Assembly: GCA_013112635.1 (NCBI GenBank)
Contig: JABFGF010000008.1
Span: forward strand, 88,691-152,690
Reading direction: 5' to 3'
Origin: Calditrichota bacterium
GTDB taxonomy: Bacteria; Calditrichota; Calditrichia; Calditrichales; J004
Length of the DNA: 64,000 nt
Shown here: positions 17,950-25,583 of the stretch, in pieces
Layout: the number at the start of each line of letters is the position of its first letter
How positions within the stretch are numbered: the first letter of the stretch is position 1
Notes under the pieces: generated by a model
Seen by the model: the letters and a program-made list of their open reading frames with translations, nothing else
Database searches by the model: none
Told to the model about the DNA's origin: nothing
Translations under genes and position numbers: made by a program

Positions 17950-18681
17950 ATGGCCGAAAAAATATTAATTGTTGATGATAATCCAAGTGTATTAAAGCTT
18001 TTAAATATAAGCTTAACAAAAGCCGGGTATGAAATTGTAGAAGCAGAAAACGGTGAAGAAGCTTTTGTTGCAGCAAATGAAAACCTTCCAGATCTGATTA
18101 TTTCTGATATTATGATGCCACAAATGGATGGCCTGGAGCTTTGCTGGATGATCAGGGAAAACTCCAAAGTGCCAATGGTTCCTTTTATTTTTCTTACATC
18201 ATTTGATGATCCTGAAACAGAAGTAAAGGGTTTCCGCGCAGGTGCAGATAAATATTTGAATAAACCAATCGAGAGAAAAGACTTACTTGAAAAAGTTCAG
18301 GAACTACTCGACAGGAAGAAAAAGGTTAATGACGTAGCAAAGACAGAACTTGATAATAAGGGATTTGCGGGTGATTTAAGTGACCTCTCAATTGTTGAAC
18401 TTGTTCAAATGCTAAACCTAAATAAAAAATCCGGTGTTTTACATATTAAAGCCGATGTGGATGGTGAAATCTATTTAAAGGATGGCCAACTACACGCTGC
18501 AAGTTGCAAGGGTTTAGATGGTGAAGAGGCTGTTTATAAGCTTGTAGAGCAACTTAAAGGTAAATTTAATTTTGAATTAAGTGACGTTTCAATTGAACGC
18601 AATATTAATAATTCCACAATGAATGTTATTATGGAAGCATGTCGGATAATGGATGAAAGCCGGCTCGATGGCCAGGGTTAA
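17950..18681 (+). CDS. Response regulator with DUF4388 (PATAN-like) output domain
   Basis: The 243-residue protein has an N-terminal receiver (IVDDNPS, phospho-acceptor D53 in SDIMMP, Lys in LNKPI) and a C-terminal DUF4388 domain starting at FAGDLSDLSIVELVQMLNL and continuing through KKSGVLHI. DUF4388 occurs in response regulators of deltaproteobacteria, cyanobacteria and the FCB group, probably for protein-protein signalling. It is likely co-transcribed with the preceding regulator. No histidine kinase is adjacent. Confidence 0.87.
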   Translation: MAEKILIVDDNPSVLKLLNISLTKAGYEIVEAENGEEAFVAANENLPDLIISDIMMPQMDGLELCWMIRENSKVPMVPFIFLTSFDDPETEVKGFRAGADKYLNKPIERKDLLEKVQELLDRKKKVNDVAKTELDNKGFAGDLSDLSIVELVQMLNLNKKSGVLHIKADVDGEIYLKDGQLHAASCKGLDGEEAVYKLVEQLKGKFNFELSDVSIERNINNSTMNVIMEACRIMDESRLDGQG

Positions 18682-18797
18682 GCAATAAGACTTTTATTCT
18701 CAATTAGGAGTATCCTCAGAAAACCGAAATGCAACAAGTACCTAACTAACTCAATTTGCATAGTCAATTACTCTAATCATCTTAAAAATTAAACTAA

Positions 18798-19724
18798 ATG
18801 TATAAAATTTTAATATGTGATCCGCTTTCGGACACAGCAGTTGAAATATTGGGCGAAGCGCCTGATTTACAATACACCGAAGCATTCGGATGTTCTGAAA
18901 ATGATTTGATAAAAATTATTCCGGATTACAATGCTGTAATTATTAGAAGTGCAACAACCATTACCAAAAAAATTATTGATAATGCTGATAATTTAAAAGT
19001 GATTGGCCGCGCAGGTTCCGGACTGGATAATGTTGATACAGACTATGCTGCAAAAAAAGGGATTAAAATCCTAAATACACCGGGTACAAATGCACCAGCT
19101 GTTGCAGAATTAGCTATCGGCCTTCTGTTTGGTTTGGCCCGATCAATACCCGCTGCGGACCAGAGTATGAAAGCCGGTAAATGGGCAAAAAAAGATTTCC
19201 CAGGTGTTGAGTTAAGCGGCAAGACACTTGGTTTAATTGGTTGCGGAACAATTGGTAAGCTTGTAGCTAAAAAAGCATATAACCTGGGAATGGATATTTT
19301 AATACACAACCGTTCGGATGTAGCAATTGACTCAATCAAATTTAAACAGGTACCACAGAATAAATTGTACGCAAGTAGCGATTTTATTTCAATCCATCTG
19401 CCTAAATCGCCCGAAACAAATAGTTTTATAGGTGCCGCTCAGTTCAACTTAATGAAAGATAATGTGCGAATTGTTAATGTGGCACGCGGTGGAATTGTTA
19501 ATGAAAAGGATTTGCTCGCGGCTCTAAATTCAAATAAAGTTGCAGGAGCAGCAATTGATGTCTATGAAAATGAACCAAATTTTAATAGAGAACTTGCATC
19601 GCATCAGAGTGTGATAGCTACTCCTCATATTGGTGCATCTTCTTATGAATCCCAGCAAAGGGTTGGTGTTAGGATTATTGACCAGGTGTTGGAATTTTTA
19701 CGATCGAAATATATATTCTTTTAA
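18798..19724 (+). CDS. serA: D-3-phosphoglycerate dehydrogenase
   Basis: The 308-residue protein has the D-2-hydroxyacid dehydrogenase pattern: substrate loop IGRAGSGLDNVD, NAD-binding GLIGCGTIG, catalytic Arg in NVARGG, Glu in DVYENEP, and catalytic His in TPHIGAS. The order and spacing fit phosphoglycerate dehydrogenase, the first step of serine synthesis. It is the short type without the C-terminal ACT domain, so feedback by serine through that domain is absent. It is 48 bp upstream of pdxS, a logical neighbour because the vitamin B6 and serine pathways share related metabolites. Confidence 0.88.
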   Translation: MYKILICDPLSDTAVEILGEAPDLQYTEAFGCSENDLIKIIPDYNAVIIRSATTITKKIIDNADNLKVIGRAGSGLDNVDTDYAAKKGIKILNTPGTNAPAVAELAIGLLFGLARSIPAADQSMKAGKWAKKDFPGVELSGKTLGLIGCGTIGKLVAKKAYNLGMDILIHNRSDVAIDSIKFKQVPQNKLYASSDFISIHLPKSPETNSFIGAAQFNLMKDNVRIVNVARGGIVNEKDLLAALNSNKVAGAAIDVYENEPNFNRELASHQSVIATPHIGASSYESQQRVGVRIIDQVLEFLRSKYIFF

Positions 19725-19772
19725 ACCAAATTATTCTCGATTTGGGACAAATATTAAATCAGGAGTTTTAAA

Positions 19773-20654
19773 ATGTTAAGCAAAGAGTTTAAATTGAAAA
19801 TTGGTCTGGCGGAAATGCTTAAGGGTGGCGTTATAATGGATGTAACAAACCCAACACAGGCCAAAATTGCTGAAGATGCAGGAGCTGTTGCCGTAATGGC
19901 CCTGGAACGTATTCCTGCAGATATAAGGGCTGATGGAGGGGTTGCCCGAATGTCAAGCCCAAAAATGATACGGGATATCCAGGCCGTAGTTTCCATTCCT
20001 GTGATGGCTAAATGTCGTATCGGCCACTTTGCTGAAGCACAGGTTTTACAATCTTTGGGAATTGACTTCATCGATGAAAGTGAAGTTTTGACACCTGCCG
20101 ATGATGTGAACCATGTTTGGAAACATAGTTTTAAAGTGCCGTTTGTTTGTGGTTGCAGAAATCTTGGAGAAGCGTTACGACGCATTTCAGAAGGAGCAGC
20201 AATGATCCGAACAAAAGGCGAAGCCGGATCCGGAAATATTGTTGAGGCTGTTCGTCATATGCGTACAGTAATGTCTGAAATGAAAAAAGTTCAATCATTG
20301 GATGAGCATGAAGTAGTTACATTTGCAAAAAATATTGGAGCTCCGGTTGAATTGGTGCTATCTGTCCGCGAAACAGGAAAATTACCTGTTCCTAATTTTT
20401 CAGCAGGAGGAATAGCAACACCTGCTGATGCTTCTTTGATGATGCAGCTTGGTGCAGAAACCGTTTTTGTAGGTAGTGGAATATTTAAGTCTTCTGATCC
20501 GGAGAACAGGGCAAAAGCTATTGTAAGTGCTACAACACATTTTGATGATGCTGATGCGGTTTGCAAAGCAAGTGAAGCATTGGGCGAAGCTATGCCAGGC
20601 TTGGAAATAAGTTCAATCCCTGAAGATGAATTATTACAAAAACGGGGATGGTAA
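19773..20654 (+). CDS. pdxS: Pyridoxal 5'-phosphate synthase, PdxS subunit
   Basis: The 293-residue TIM-barrel protein has [20 protein letters not shown], the phosphate-binding [10 protein letters not shown] loop and the [12 protein letters not shown] segment, all diagnostic for PdxS. It condenses ribose 5-phosphate, glyceraldehyde 3-phosphate and ammonia to PLP as the synthase half of the PdxST complex. Length is normal. A CAGGAG site precedes the ATG. pdxT starts at the next base after its stop. Confidence 0.97.
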   Translation: MLSKEFKLKIGLAEMLKGGVIMDVTNPTQAKIAEDAGAVAVMALERIPADIRADGGVARMSSPKMIRDIQAVVSIPVMAKCRIGHFAEAQVLQSLGIDFIDESEVLTPADDVNHVWKHSFKVPFVCGCRNLGEALRRISEGAAMIRTKGEAGSGNIVEAVRHMRTVMSEMKKVQSLDEHEVVTFAKNIGAPVELVLSVRETGKLPVPNFSAGGIATPADASLMMQLGAETVFVGSGIFKSSDPENRAKAIVSATTHFDDADAVCKASEALGEAMPGLEISSIPEDELLQKRGW

Positions 20655-21221
20655 TTGGCCGTAATTGGAGTTTTAGCACTACAAGGTGATTTTGAAAAAC
20701 ATGCGATAATTGTTCAAAAACTGGGATTCGAAGCCAGATTGGTAAAAGATGCAAAATCACTAAAACAGTGTGAGCGCTTGATTATACCCGGTGGTGAATC
20801 AACAACTTTTCTGAAGTTAATTGACCGCTTGAATTTGAGAGACGAGCTTAAAACATTTGGAAAAACCAAGCCAGTATTTGGAACCTGTGCCGGTTTGATA
20901 ATTTTGGCCGATAAGGTTGAAAACGATAGTTTTGACACTCTGGGATTAATTGATATTTCAGTTTCAAGAAATGCATATGGCCGACAAATTGATTCATTTT
21001 GTGATACAGTTAAATTAGGCTTTGACAAAGACAATACATTTGAAGCATTTTTTATACGCGCGCCAAAAATACTTGAATGCCATGGTTCTGTAAAACCCCT
21101 TGCATACCATAATGATGACATTGTAATGGCGGCTAATGGCAATATTTTAGTCGCTTCTTTTCATCCAGAATTGACAGACGATTTACGAATACACGATTTT
21201 TTCCTCAATCATTTCTCTTAA
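20655..21221 (+). CDS. pdxT: Pyridoxal 5'-phosphate synthase glutaminase, PdxT subunit
   Basis: The 188-residue class I glutamine amidotransferase has GVLALQGDFEKH at the start, PGGESTT, the nucleophile Cys in GTCAGLI, and the His-Glu pair in SFHPELT. It supplies ammonia from glutamine to PdxS. The start is TTG directly after the pdxS stop codon, which indicates translational coupling. Confidence 0.95.
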   Translation: MAVIGVLALQGDFEKHAIIVQKLGFEARLVKDAKSLKQCERLIIPGGESTTFLKLIDRLNLRDELKTFGKTKPVFGTCAGLIILADKVENDSFDTLGLIDISVSRNAYGRQIDSFCDTVKLGFDKDNTFEAFFIRAPKILECHGSVKPLAYHNDDIVMAANGNILVASFHPELTDDLRIHDFFLNHFS

Positions 21222-21289
21222 ATTCCGAAAAACCTCAATAGTTTTGATTTGTAACGGATCTCTAACACCTAAAATATTACATTATTGTT

Positions 21290-21610
21290 TTGGAAAATAA
21301 ACCGATAGTAGTTTTATCTACAACGCCGGATTTAAAGTGTGCAAAAGAAATTGCGCATTTATTAGTTCAAAAGAAGAAAGCGGCATGTTGTAATATTATC
21401 CCAAATATAATATCTGTTTATGAATGGGATTCAAAAATAAATGAGGATAACGAATATTTACTTATAATAAAAAGTACTTCCGGAAAATATAAGGATCTTG
21501 AGCAATTAATTATTTCTAATCATCCTTACGATTTACCGGAAATTATTAGTGTAGATATCGAAAAAGGTTATCCTGCTTATATGAATTGGATTATTGAAAG
21601 TACAAGGTAA
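21290..21610 (+). CDS. cutA: CutA-type divalent-ion tolerance protein
   Basis: The 106-residue protein shows the CutA1 pattern: CAKEIAHLLVQKKKAACCNI, SVYEWDSKI, and HPYDLPEIISVDIEKGYPAY. CutA1 is a trimeric ferredoxin-like protein linked to copper tolerance. A TTG start without a strong ribosome site is the only one that gives a complete fold. The eIF2B-like gene follows 4 bp later. Confidence 0.92.
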   Translation: MENKPIVVLSTTPDLKCAKEIAHLLVQKKKAACCNIIPNIISVYEWDSKINEDNEYLLIIKSTSGKYKDLEQLIISNHPYDLPEIISVDIEKGYPAYMNWIIESTR

Positions 21611-21614
21611 GAAA

Positions 21615-22505
21615 ATGACATTGAATATTTCTGAGATTCGTAATGATAATAGATCGGGGTCATTTACCCTGACAATGAACACTTTAAAACTGTTTAAGAA
21701 ATATCTGAATGAGAAGAAAAAATCTAATACTGATGCTGAAACAGTTTTTGAAGAAATGCAAATTGCTGCAAAAAACCTTATTAAGCATCAATCTAATATG
21801 GTCTTACTGAGAAAGGCTAATAACTCTCTTATTTCTTATTTTAAAAGGTTGTTAAAATCTGATAAAAATCCTGCAGAGCTATTTTCAGCCCTTGTAGAAA
21901 AAATTGAACTACTCGAAGAGGAATATCAAAACAATATTGATGTAATTGCCTCTAGCGGAGCAAAGCTGATCACTAATTTTAATAAAATACTTACTTATAG
22001 TAATAGCACTGTTGCAACTGATATTTTGAAAAAAGCAGATTCGCAAAAAAGAAAGTTTGAAGTATTTTGCCTGAAAAGCGATCCTCCCGGCGAGGGTGTT
22101 GAACTCGCAAAAAATTTAAATGAATTGGGAATTAAAACGACAATTGTTACAGATTCCCAGGCTGGTGTAATTATGAATGATATGAACCTGGTAATTATAG
22201 GGGCTGATCGATTATATGAAAAGGGATTTGTAAACAAATCTGGCACATTGGCCGTATGCCTTTTAGCAAAACATTTTAATATTCCAGTTTACTTAGCAGT
22301 TGAGACTACAAAAATTCTAAAAGAAACAGAAAGATCCATAAAAGATATTGAGCGGGACACAAAAGAAGTGTATACTGGGGATGAAAGCATTTCCGTAGTA
22401 AACAGTTATTATGAAAAGATTCCATTAACACTCGTTCATAAAGTAATTAGTGAGCAAGGTGTGTTTGAAACACCGGAATTTTCAAGTTGGTATTTGGGGG
22501 ATTAG
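21615..22505 (+). CDS. eIF2B alpha/beta/delta-like protein
   Basis: The 296-residue protein has an N-terminal helical domain and a C-terminal Rossmann-like domain with VTDSQAGVIMNDMNLVIIGADRL and GTLAVCLLAKHFNIPVYL, the core of the eIF2B/MtnA/ribose-1,5-bisphosphate isomerase superfamily. The segment aligned to the isomerase catalytic loop (usual HCNTG) reads ILTYSNSTVA, so the catalytic Cys is replaced by Ser while the Asp in GADR remains. This favours the non-isomerase, regulatory type. It starts 4 bp after cutA and abuts the AbrB-like gene. Confidence 0.8.
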   Translation: MTLNISEIRNDNRSGSFTLTMNTLKLFKKYLNEKKKSNTDAETVFEEMQIAAKNLIKHQSNMVLLRKANNSLISYFKRLLKSDKNPAELFSALVEKIELLEEEYQNNIDVIASSGAKLITNFNKILTYSNSTVATDILKKADSQKRKFEVFCLKSDPPGEGVELAKNLNELGIKTTIVTDSQAGVIMNDMNLVIIGADRLYEKGFVNKSGTLAVCLLAKHFNIPVYLAVETTKILKETERSIKDIERDTKEVYTGDESISVVNSYYEKIPLTLVHKVISEQGVFETPEFSSWYLGD

Positions 22506-22691
22506 ATGGTAAACGGCACATTCTTTACTAAACTAAAATCAAAAAAAGCGTTGGAGTTACCCGCTGAAATAATTAATGGGTTGTCCCTGGAAGAAGGGGA
22601 TAAAATTGAAGTTCATATAAAAAAAATTAAGACCAGAAGAATGGATATTAAAATTAGCCGAAATCCATTAAGCAAAATTTTAGATTTGTAA
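22506..22691 (+). CDS. Small AbrB/SpoVT-like DNA-binding protein, possible antitoxin
   Basis: The 61-residue product has the beta-strand pattern of AbrB-type swapped-hairpin proteins (KKALELPAEIINGLSLEEGDKIEV), where a family member usually reads LPKEIRE.LGLKEGDEVEI. It starts directly at the base after the stop of the preceding gene. The PIN-domain gene follows 26 bp later, the usual VapB-VapC order, so it is probably the partner antitoxin. The Lys-rich tail would neutralise or bind the toxin (inference). Confidence 0.6.
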   Translation: MVNGTFFTKLKSKKALELPAEIINGLSLEEGDKIEVHIKKIKTRRMDIKISRNPLSKILDL

Positions 22692-22717
22692 ATGTAAATT
22701 GAGATTCATTTTCTACT

Positions 22718-23152
22718 ATGAAAAAAAACAGTATAGTGTTTATTGACAAAACGGCCTGGATTGCATTATTAGATAAGACTAATCCTAATTATGAAGCGGC
22801 ACGTGTCTATTTCGAAAACCTTCTTGCCCAAAATGCACGGTTGGTTACTAATAATTATTGTGTCGATGAAACAGTTTCATTTTTGCGTTCGACCTTAGGA
22901 AATGATCTGGCAACAAAATTTATGTTGATTATCGATGAAAGTGTTCTATCAATTAATCTTCGCGTTGATTGGATTTCAAGAAGGATTAGACGAAACGCAC
23001 TTAATAATTTTTTGAAGAGTTCAAACTCAGAACTAAGCCTAAACCACTTTTTTATTTACGAATCTATAAAAAGGAAAAGAGTGGATTTTATTTTTTCGTA
23101 TGATACCAATCTGAAAAACTTCGATTTTCCTGTAATGCCACAAAACATTTAG
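22718..23152 (+). CDS. PIN-domain protein (VapC-like), one catalytic acid replaced
   Basis: The 144-residue protein has the PIN layout: first Asp in FIDKTAWIALLD (D10), the acidic residue in NNYCVDETVSFLR, and a late Asp in FSYDTNL. The third conserved Asp, usually in the motif LSLVD, is Asn here (N109 in ELSLNHFF). Three of four metal-binding acids are kept, so RNase activity may be lost or weakened. The pairing with an AbrB-like gene points to a VapBC-type module, possibly inactive, or kept as a regulator. Confidence 0.75.
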   Translation: MKKNSIVFIDKTAWIALLDKTNPNYEAARVYFENLLAQNARLVTNNYCVDETVSFLRSTLGNDLATKFMLIIDESVLSINLRVDWISRRIRRNALNNFLKSSNSELSLNHFFIYESIKRKRVDFIFSYDTNLKNFDFPVMPQNI

Positions 23153-23160
23153 CTGCCGCA

Positions 23161-23970
23161 ATGAAAAAGTTATTGATTATTGGTACGAACGATATTGCTA
23201 CAGCCTGTGCAACCCGCCTTTATAGAGCTGGATTTTCTATTTGTATTATTAGCCGGGATATTTCTTTTGACTTAAATAGTTTTAGAAATTTCAGTGTCAC
23301 TTTAAAGAATGGATCTAAAACAATTGAAAATATAAAAGCAATTTCTTTTGCTGATTTTATATTTCATAACACCGAATCTGCAAATCTGTCAATTAATCAC
23401 TTTGTTGATTTTGTTTTACAAGACAGACAAATTCCTGTTTTGAGTAAGGACGATTCAAAATCTATCAATTTAAGTAAATTCGAATTCTGTATTAATTGTG
23501 ATGATGACTTATTTAATAACCTCGAAGTTAGTATAAATTTACCTGTAATTTCCTGTACAAAAACTGAAATCATTCAGGCTGATTATAAAGTAATAAGCCA
23601 GGGTGAACATTTAGGGCGAGTTAAATATCCCTTCCTTGATTTTCCTGAGGTAGAAAATGAAATAGAAGACACTTTATTTATAAAAAGTCTGGAAGAAGGA
23701 ATTTTTATCGCCGAGAAAGCTGCTGGTGAAAAAGTAATAAAGGATGAAAAGATAGCAACCGTTGGAAACATTGAAGTTTATTCCGGTTTCACTGGATATA
23801 TAACGGGAGTAATAAGCAGTGGTTTAATAGTGTCAAAGGATTTGAAAATATTCAGTTTATCGCACAATAAGCCTAAAGGGGATATTTTGCAACTCCCGGC
23901 AGAAACCTTTGCAATTGCCGGAGGTGTTTTGGAAGCGGTACTATTTCATAATAATCTTAATGAAAAATAA
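23161..23970 (+). CDS. YqeB-like protein (molybdenum-hydroxylase maturation family), divergent
   Basis: The 269-residue protein begins with a Rossmann-like LLIIGTNDIATACATRLYRAGF. This resembles the GGGDLATG..RLHRAGF start of the YqeB family that accompanies selenium-dependent molybdenum hydroxylases. It also has a QGEHLGRVKY segment comparable to the GHNLGRV motif, followed by a small Gly-rich beta domain (about 180-250). The glycine loop GGGD is altered to GTND. No molybdenum enzyme genes are nearby. The assignment is from pattern memory and moderate. Confidence 0.5.
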   Translation: MKKLLIIGTNDIATACATRLYRAGFSICIISRDISFDLNSFRNFSVTLKNGSKTIENIKAISFADFIFHNTESANLSINHFVDFVLQDRQIPVLSKDDSKSINLSKFEFCINCDDDLFNNLEVSINLPVISCTKTEIIQADYKVISQGEHLGRVKYPFLDFPEVENEIEDTLFIKSLEEGIFIAEKAAGEKVIKDEKIATVGNIEVYSGFTGYITGVISSGLIVSKDLKIFSLSHNKPKGDILQLPAETFAIAGGVLEAVLFHNNLNEK

Positions 23971-23993
23971 GTTAAAAAAACTTAAACTAATTG

Positions 23994-24022
23994 TTGACAG
24001 GTTTATAAAAGAATCTTAAATT
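23994..24022 (+). promoter_or_regulatory. Sigma-70 type promoter for tRNA-Lys
   Basis: A perfect -35 box TTGACA (23994-23999) is followed after 17 bp by TAAATT (24017-24022, 4 of 6 matches). Transcription would begin about 15 bp before the tRNA. Confidence 0.6.
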
Positions 24023-24044
24023 AAAAGCTCTATTTTTAAATGGA

Positions 24045-24117
24045 GAGTCAGTAGCTCAGTTGGTAGAGCAGTGGCCTTTTAAGCCATTGGTCCGGGGTTC
24101 GAGTCCCCGCTGACTCA
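24045..24117 (+). tRNA. tRNA-Lys (anticodon TTT)
   Basis: The 73-nt sequence folds into a complete cloverleaf: acceptor stem GAGTCAG/CTGACTC with discriminator A, D arm GCTC/GAGC, anticodon stem GTGGC/GCCAT with loop CTTTTAA (anticodon TTT), and T arm CGGGG/CCCCG with TTCGAGT loop. CCA is not encoded. Its last 16 nt plus the next base recur at 50319-50335. Confidence 0.97.
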
Positions 24118-24118
24118 C
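24102..24118 (+). repeat. Left copy of tRNA-3' direct repeat (candidate attL)
   Basis: AGTCCCCGCTGACTCAC spans the T-arm 3' side and the acceptor end of tRNA-Lys and is found again, same orientation, at 50319-50335. Element integration into a tRNA 3' end leaves exactly this arrangement, with the intact tRNA at one edge. Confidence 0.6.
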
Positions 24119-24125
24119 AGACTTT

Positions 24126-24161
24126 AAGCCTTGTAAATATTATATTTACAAGGCTTTTTTT
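24126..24161 (+). terminator. Intrinsic terminator of tRNA-Lys
   Basis: A perfect 14 bp stem (AAGCCTTGTAAATA and its complement) with a 3 nt loop ends in a run of seven T, 8 bp after the tRNA. Confidence 0.92.
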
Positions 24162-24375
24162 ATATATTTCAGAAGTTTAATCAGGGTTGCTTAAACTCTC
24201 AAATACACTTGGTTTATTTGGATTGTATTTCACTTGAAATTCAAAGCTTTATTATAACATTTGATTTCTTAAATTTTATAACATATAATAAATGCGTTAA
24301 ACCTACTTATTCTCCCGGATTTTGATTTTTTCTATACTCAGACTATTTCTCATTTTATTGCTTCTATTGGTCAAA

Positions 24376-24413
24376 ATGTAACATATCTGTTAAAATATGT
24401 AACATATCTGTTA
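24376..24413 (+). promoter_or_regulatory. Tandem 17-nt direct repeat, copy 1, upstream of the sigma-factor operon
   Basis: ATGTAACATATCTGTTA occurs twice without mismatch at 24376-24392 and 24397-24413, 4 nt apart. The element is followed by GACAAATTGC. It lies 100 bp before the sigma-factor start. The same tandem layout occurs at 33454 and 38495. The rest of the 24162-24513 stretch is AT-rich, with a partial third unit (TGTAACCATAT) near 24432 and nothing else I can name. A 17-4-17 layout is that of AraC-type operators. Confidence 0.75.
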
Positions 24414-24513
24414 GACAAATTGCTTTGATTTTGTAACCATATAGAAAAACGAACTTGAAAAAAGACAGATTATATTTTTATACTTTTTTTATTTGCAAAA
24501 TATGGGGTTTTTG

Positions 24514-25134
24514 ATGAGTTCATTCGGTTCTGAAACTTCTTTTCAATCTTTAATCACGCTTTGCCAGGATCCATCGCTAAAGGGATATCAAGGCGCATGG
24601 CGTGAATTTTTAAGACGCTATAAACAAAGAATCTATCAAATTGTTTTTTACCGTTGCGACTCCTGGCAATCACCAAGAGTAAAAACACAGCTCAAAGATA
24701 TTGTGAATGATATAGTTTCGCTGGTTTTTAAGGATTTGCCGAAAAGCATTAAAAACTATAGGGAAGTTTCGAAAGAAAAAATCTTTTTGCTCTGGCTTAC
24801 AACTATATGCAATAGAGCCGTCAGCTTTTATTTTAAAGATCGCTACATCGATATTATCTCTAATTACCAAATTGATGATTACCCTGAAATTGTTGGAGAT
24901 TTGCCGCTTGATAACCGCTGGGAATTATTTGAATTGATTACTGATGTTCTGACACGAGATAGTTCCCATAAAAGGAATGTACAACGGGATTTGGTGATTT
25001 TTCTTTTATATACCATTGGGAATTTTAAGGAGGAAGAGATAAAGAAACACCATTGTTTTAAAGAAATTGGTCCACGAGTAGTTGAAGTAACTGTAAGCAG
25101 AAAAAGAAAAATTTTAAAAGAAAACTTAAATTGA
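24514..25134 (+). CDS. ECF-like RNA polymerase sigma factor
   Basis: The start at ATG 24514 has a GGGG ribosome site. Alternatives at 24493 and 24502 lack one. The 206-residue product has a sigma-2-like region (LKDIVNDIVSLVFKDLPKSI, then LLWLTTICNRAVSFYFKDRY) and a sigma-4-like helix-turn-helix at the C-terminus (EEEIKKHHCFKEIGPRVVEV, then SRKRKILKENL). It lacks the sigma-3 domain, as in ECF factors, though it is divergent. It is the first gene of the operon that includes the TPR membrane protein, the metallopeptidase and the CHAT protease. Confidence 0.72.
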   Translation: MSSFGSETSFQSLITLCQDPSLKGYQGAWREFLRRYKQRIYQIVFYRCDSWQSPRVKTQLKDIVNDIVSLVFKDLPKSIKNYREVSKEKIFLLWLTTICNRAVSFYFKDRYIDIISNYQIDDYPEIVGDLPLDNRWELFELITDVLTRDSSHKRNVQRDLVIFLLYTIGNFKEEEIKKHHCFKEIGPRVVEVTVSRKRKILKENLN

Positions 25135-25190
25135 TTGAGAGTTTTTAGGTTGTTTTGCACACTATATTAGTACGCAGGGGGCAGCAAAAC

Positions 25191-25583
25191 ATGTATTTTA
25201 ATGAAGTCAATCTTGGCGAGGCTTTAGCAATTCTTGATGGAATTCAGGCAAAGCGCATTAATGTTTCTGATGACCACTTTTCCCAATCCGTACAAGCACA
25301 TTTAAATAAACTGCAGATAAGGGCTTCATCAGTTACAAAAACATTTTCCTCGGAAACATTGTACGAAATTAACTCCCTTGATTCTTCCAAAGAAACCCAA
25401 CTGGAAGATTGTTTTATTTACCTGTTTATAACAAGCAAAGATACTTTGTACTGCGAATCATTTTATAAAGCTGTCTCCTCTTCTTTTACAATATTTGAAA
25501 AATTCTGCACTGTATATAAAGACTTTTTAAATACTCAGGCGCAACTTGAAAATCTTAAACAAAAACAGAGAGAATCAATTTGA
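25191..25583 (+). CDS. Small protein of unknown function in the CHAT operon
   Basis: The 130-residue product starts at the ATG that follows AGGGGGCAGCAAAAC. An earlier in-frame TTG at 25155 is possible. It has no signal peptide or membrane segment, is mostly helical by appearance, and ends in a Gln/Lys-rich helix. It overlaps the next gene by 4 bp, so it belongs to the operon. No family recognised. A role as cytoplasmic partner of the sigma factor or anti-sigma is only a guess from position. Confidence 0.6.
   Translation: MYFNEVNLGEALAILDGIQAKRINVSDDHFSQSVQAHLNKLQIRASSVTKTFSSETLYEINSLDSSKETQLEDCFIYLFITSKDTLYCESFYKAVSSSFTIFEKFCTVYKDFLNTQAQLENLKQKQRESI

Noticed and set aside
24376..24413. CRISPR array
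   Set aside because: Only two identical 17-nt units with a 4-nt gap, no spacers of normal size, no cas genes in the window.
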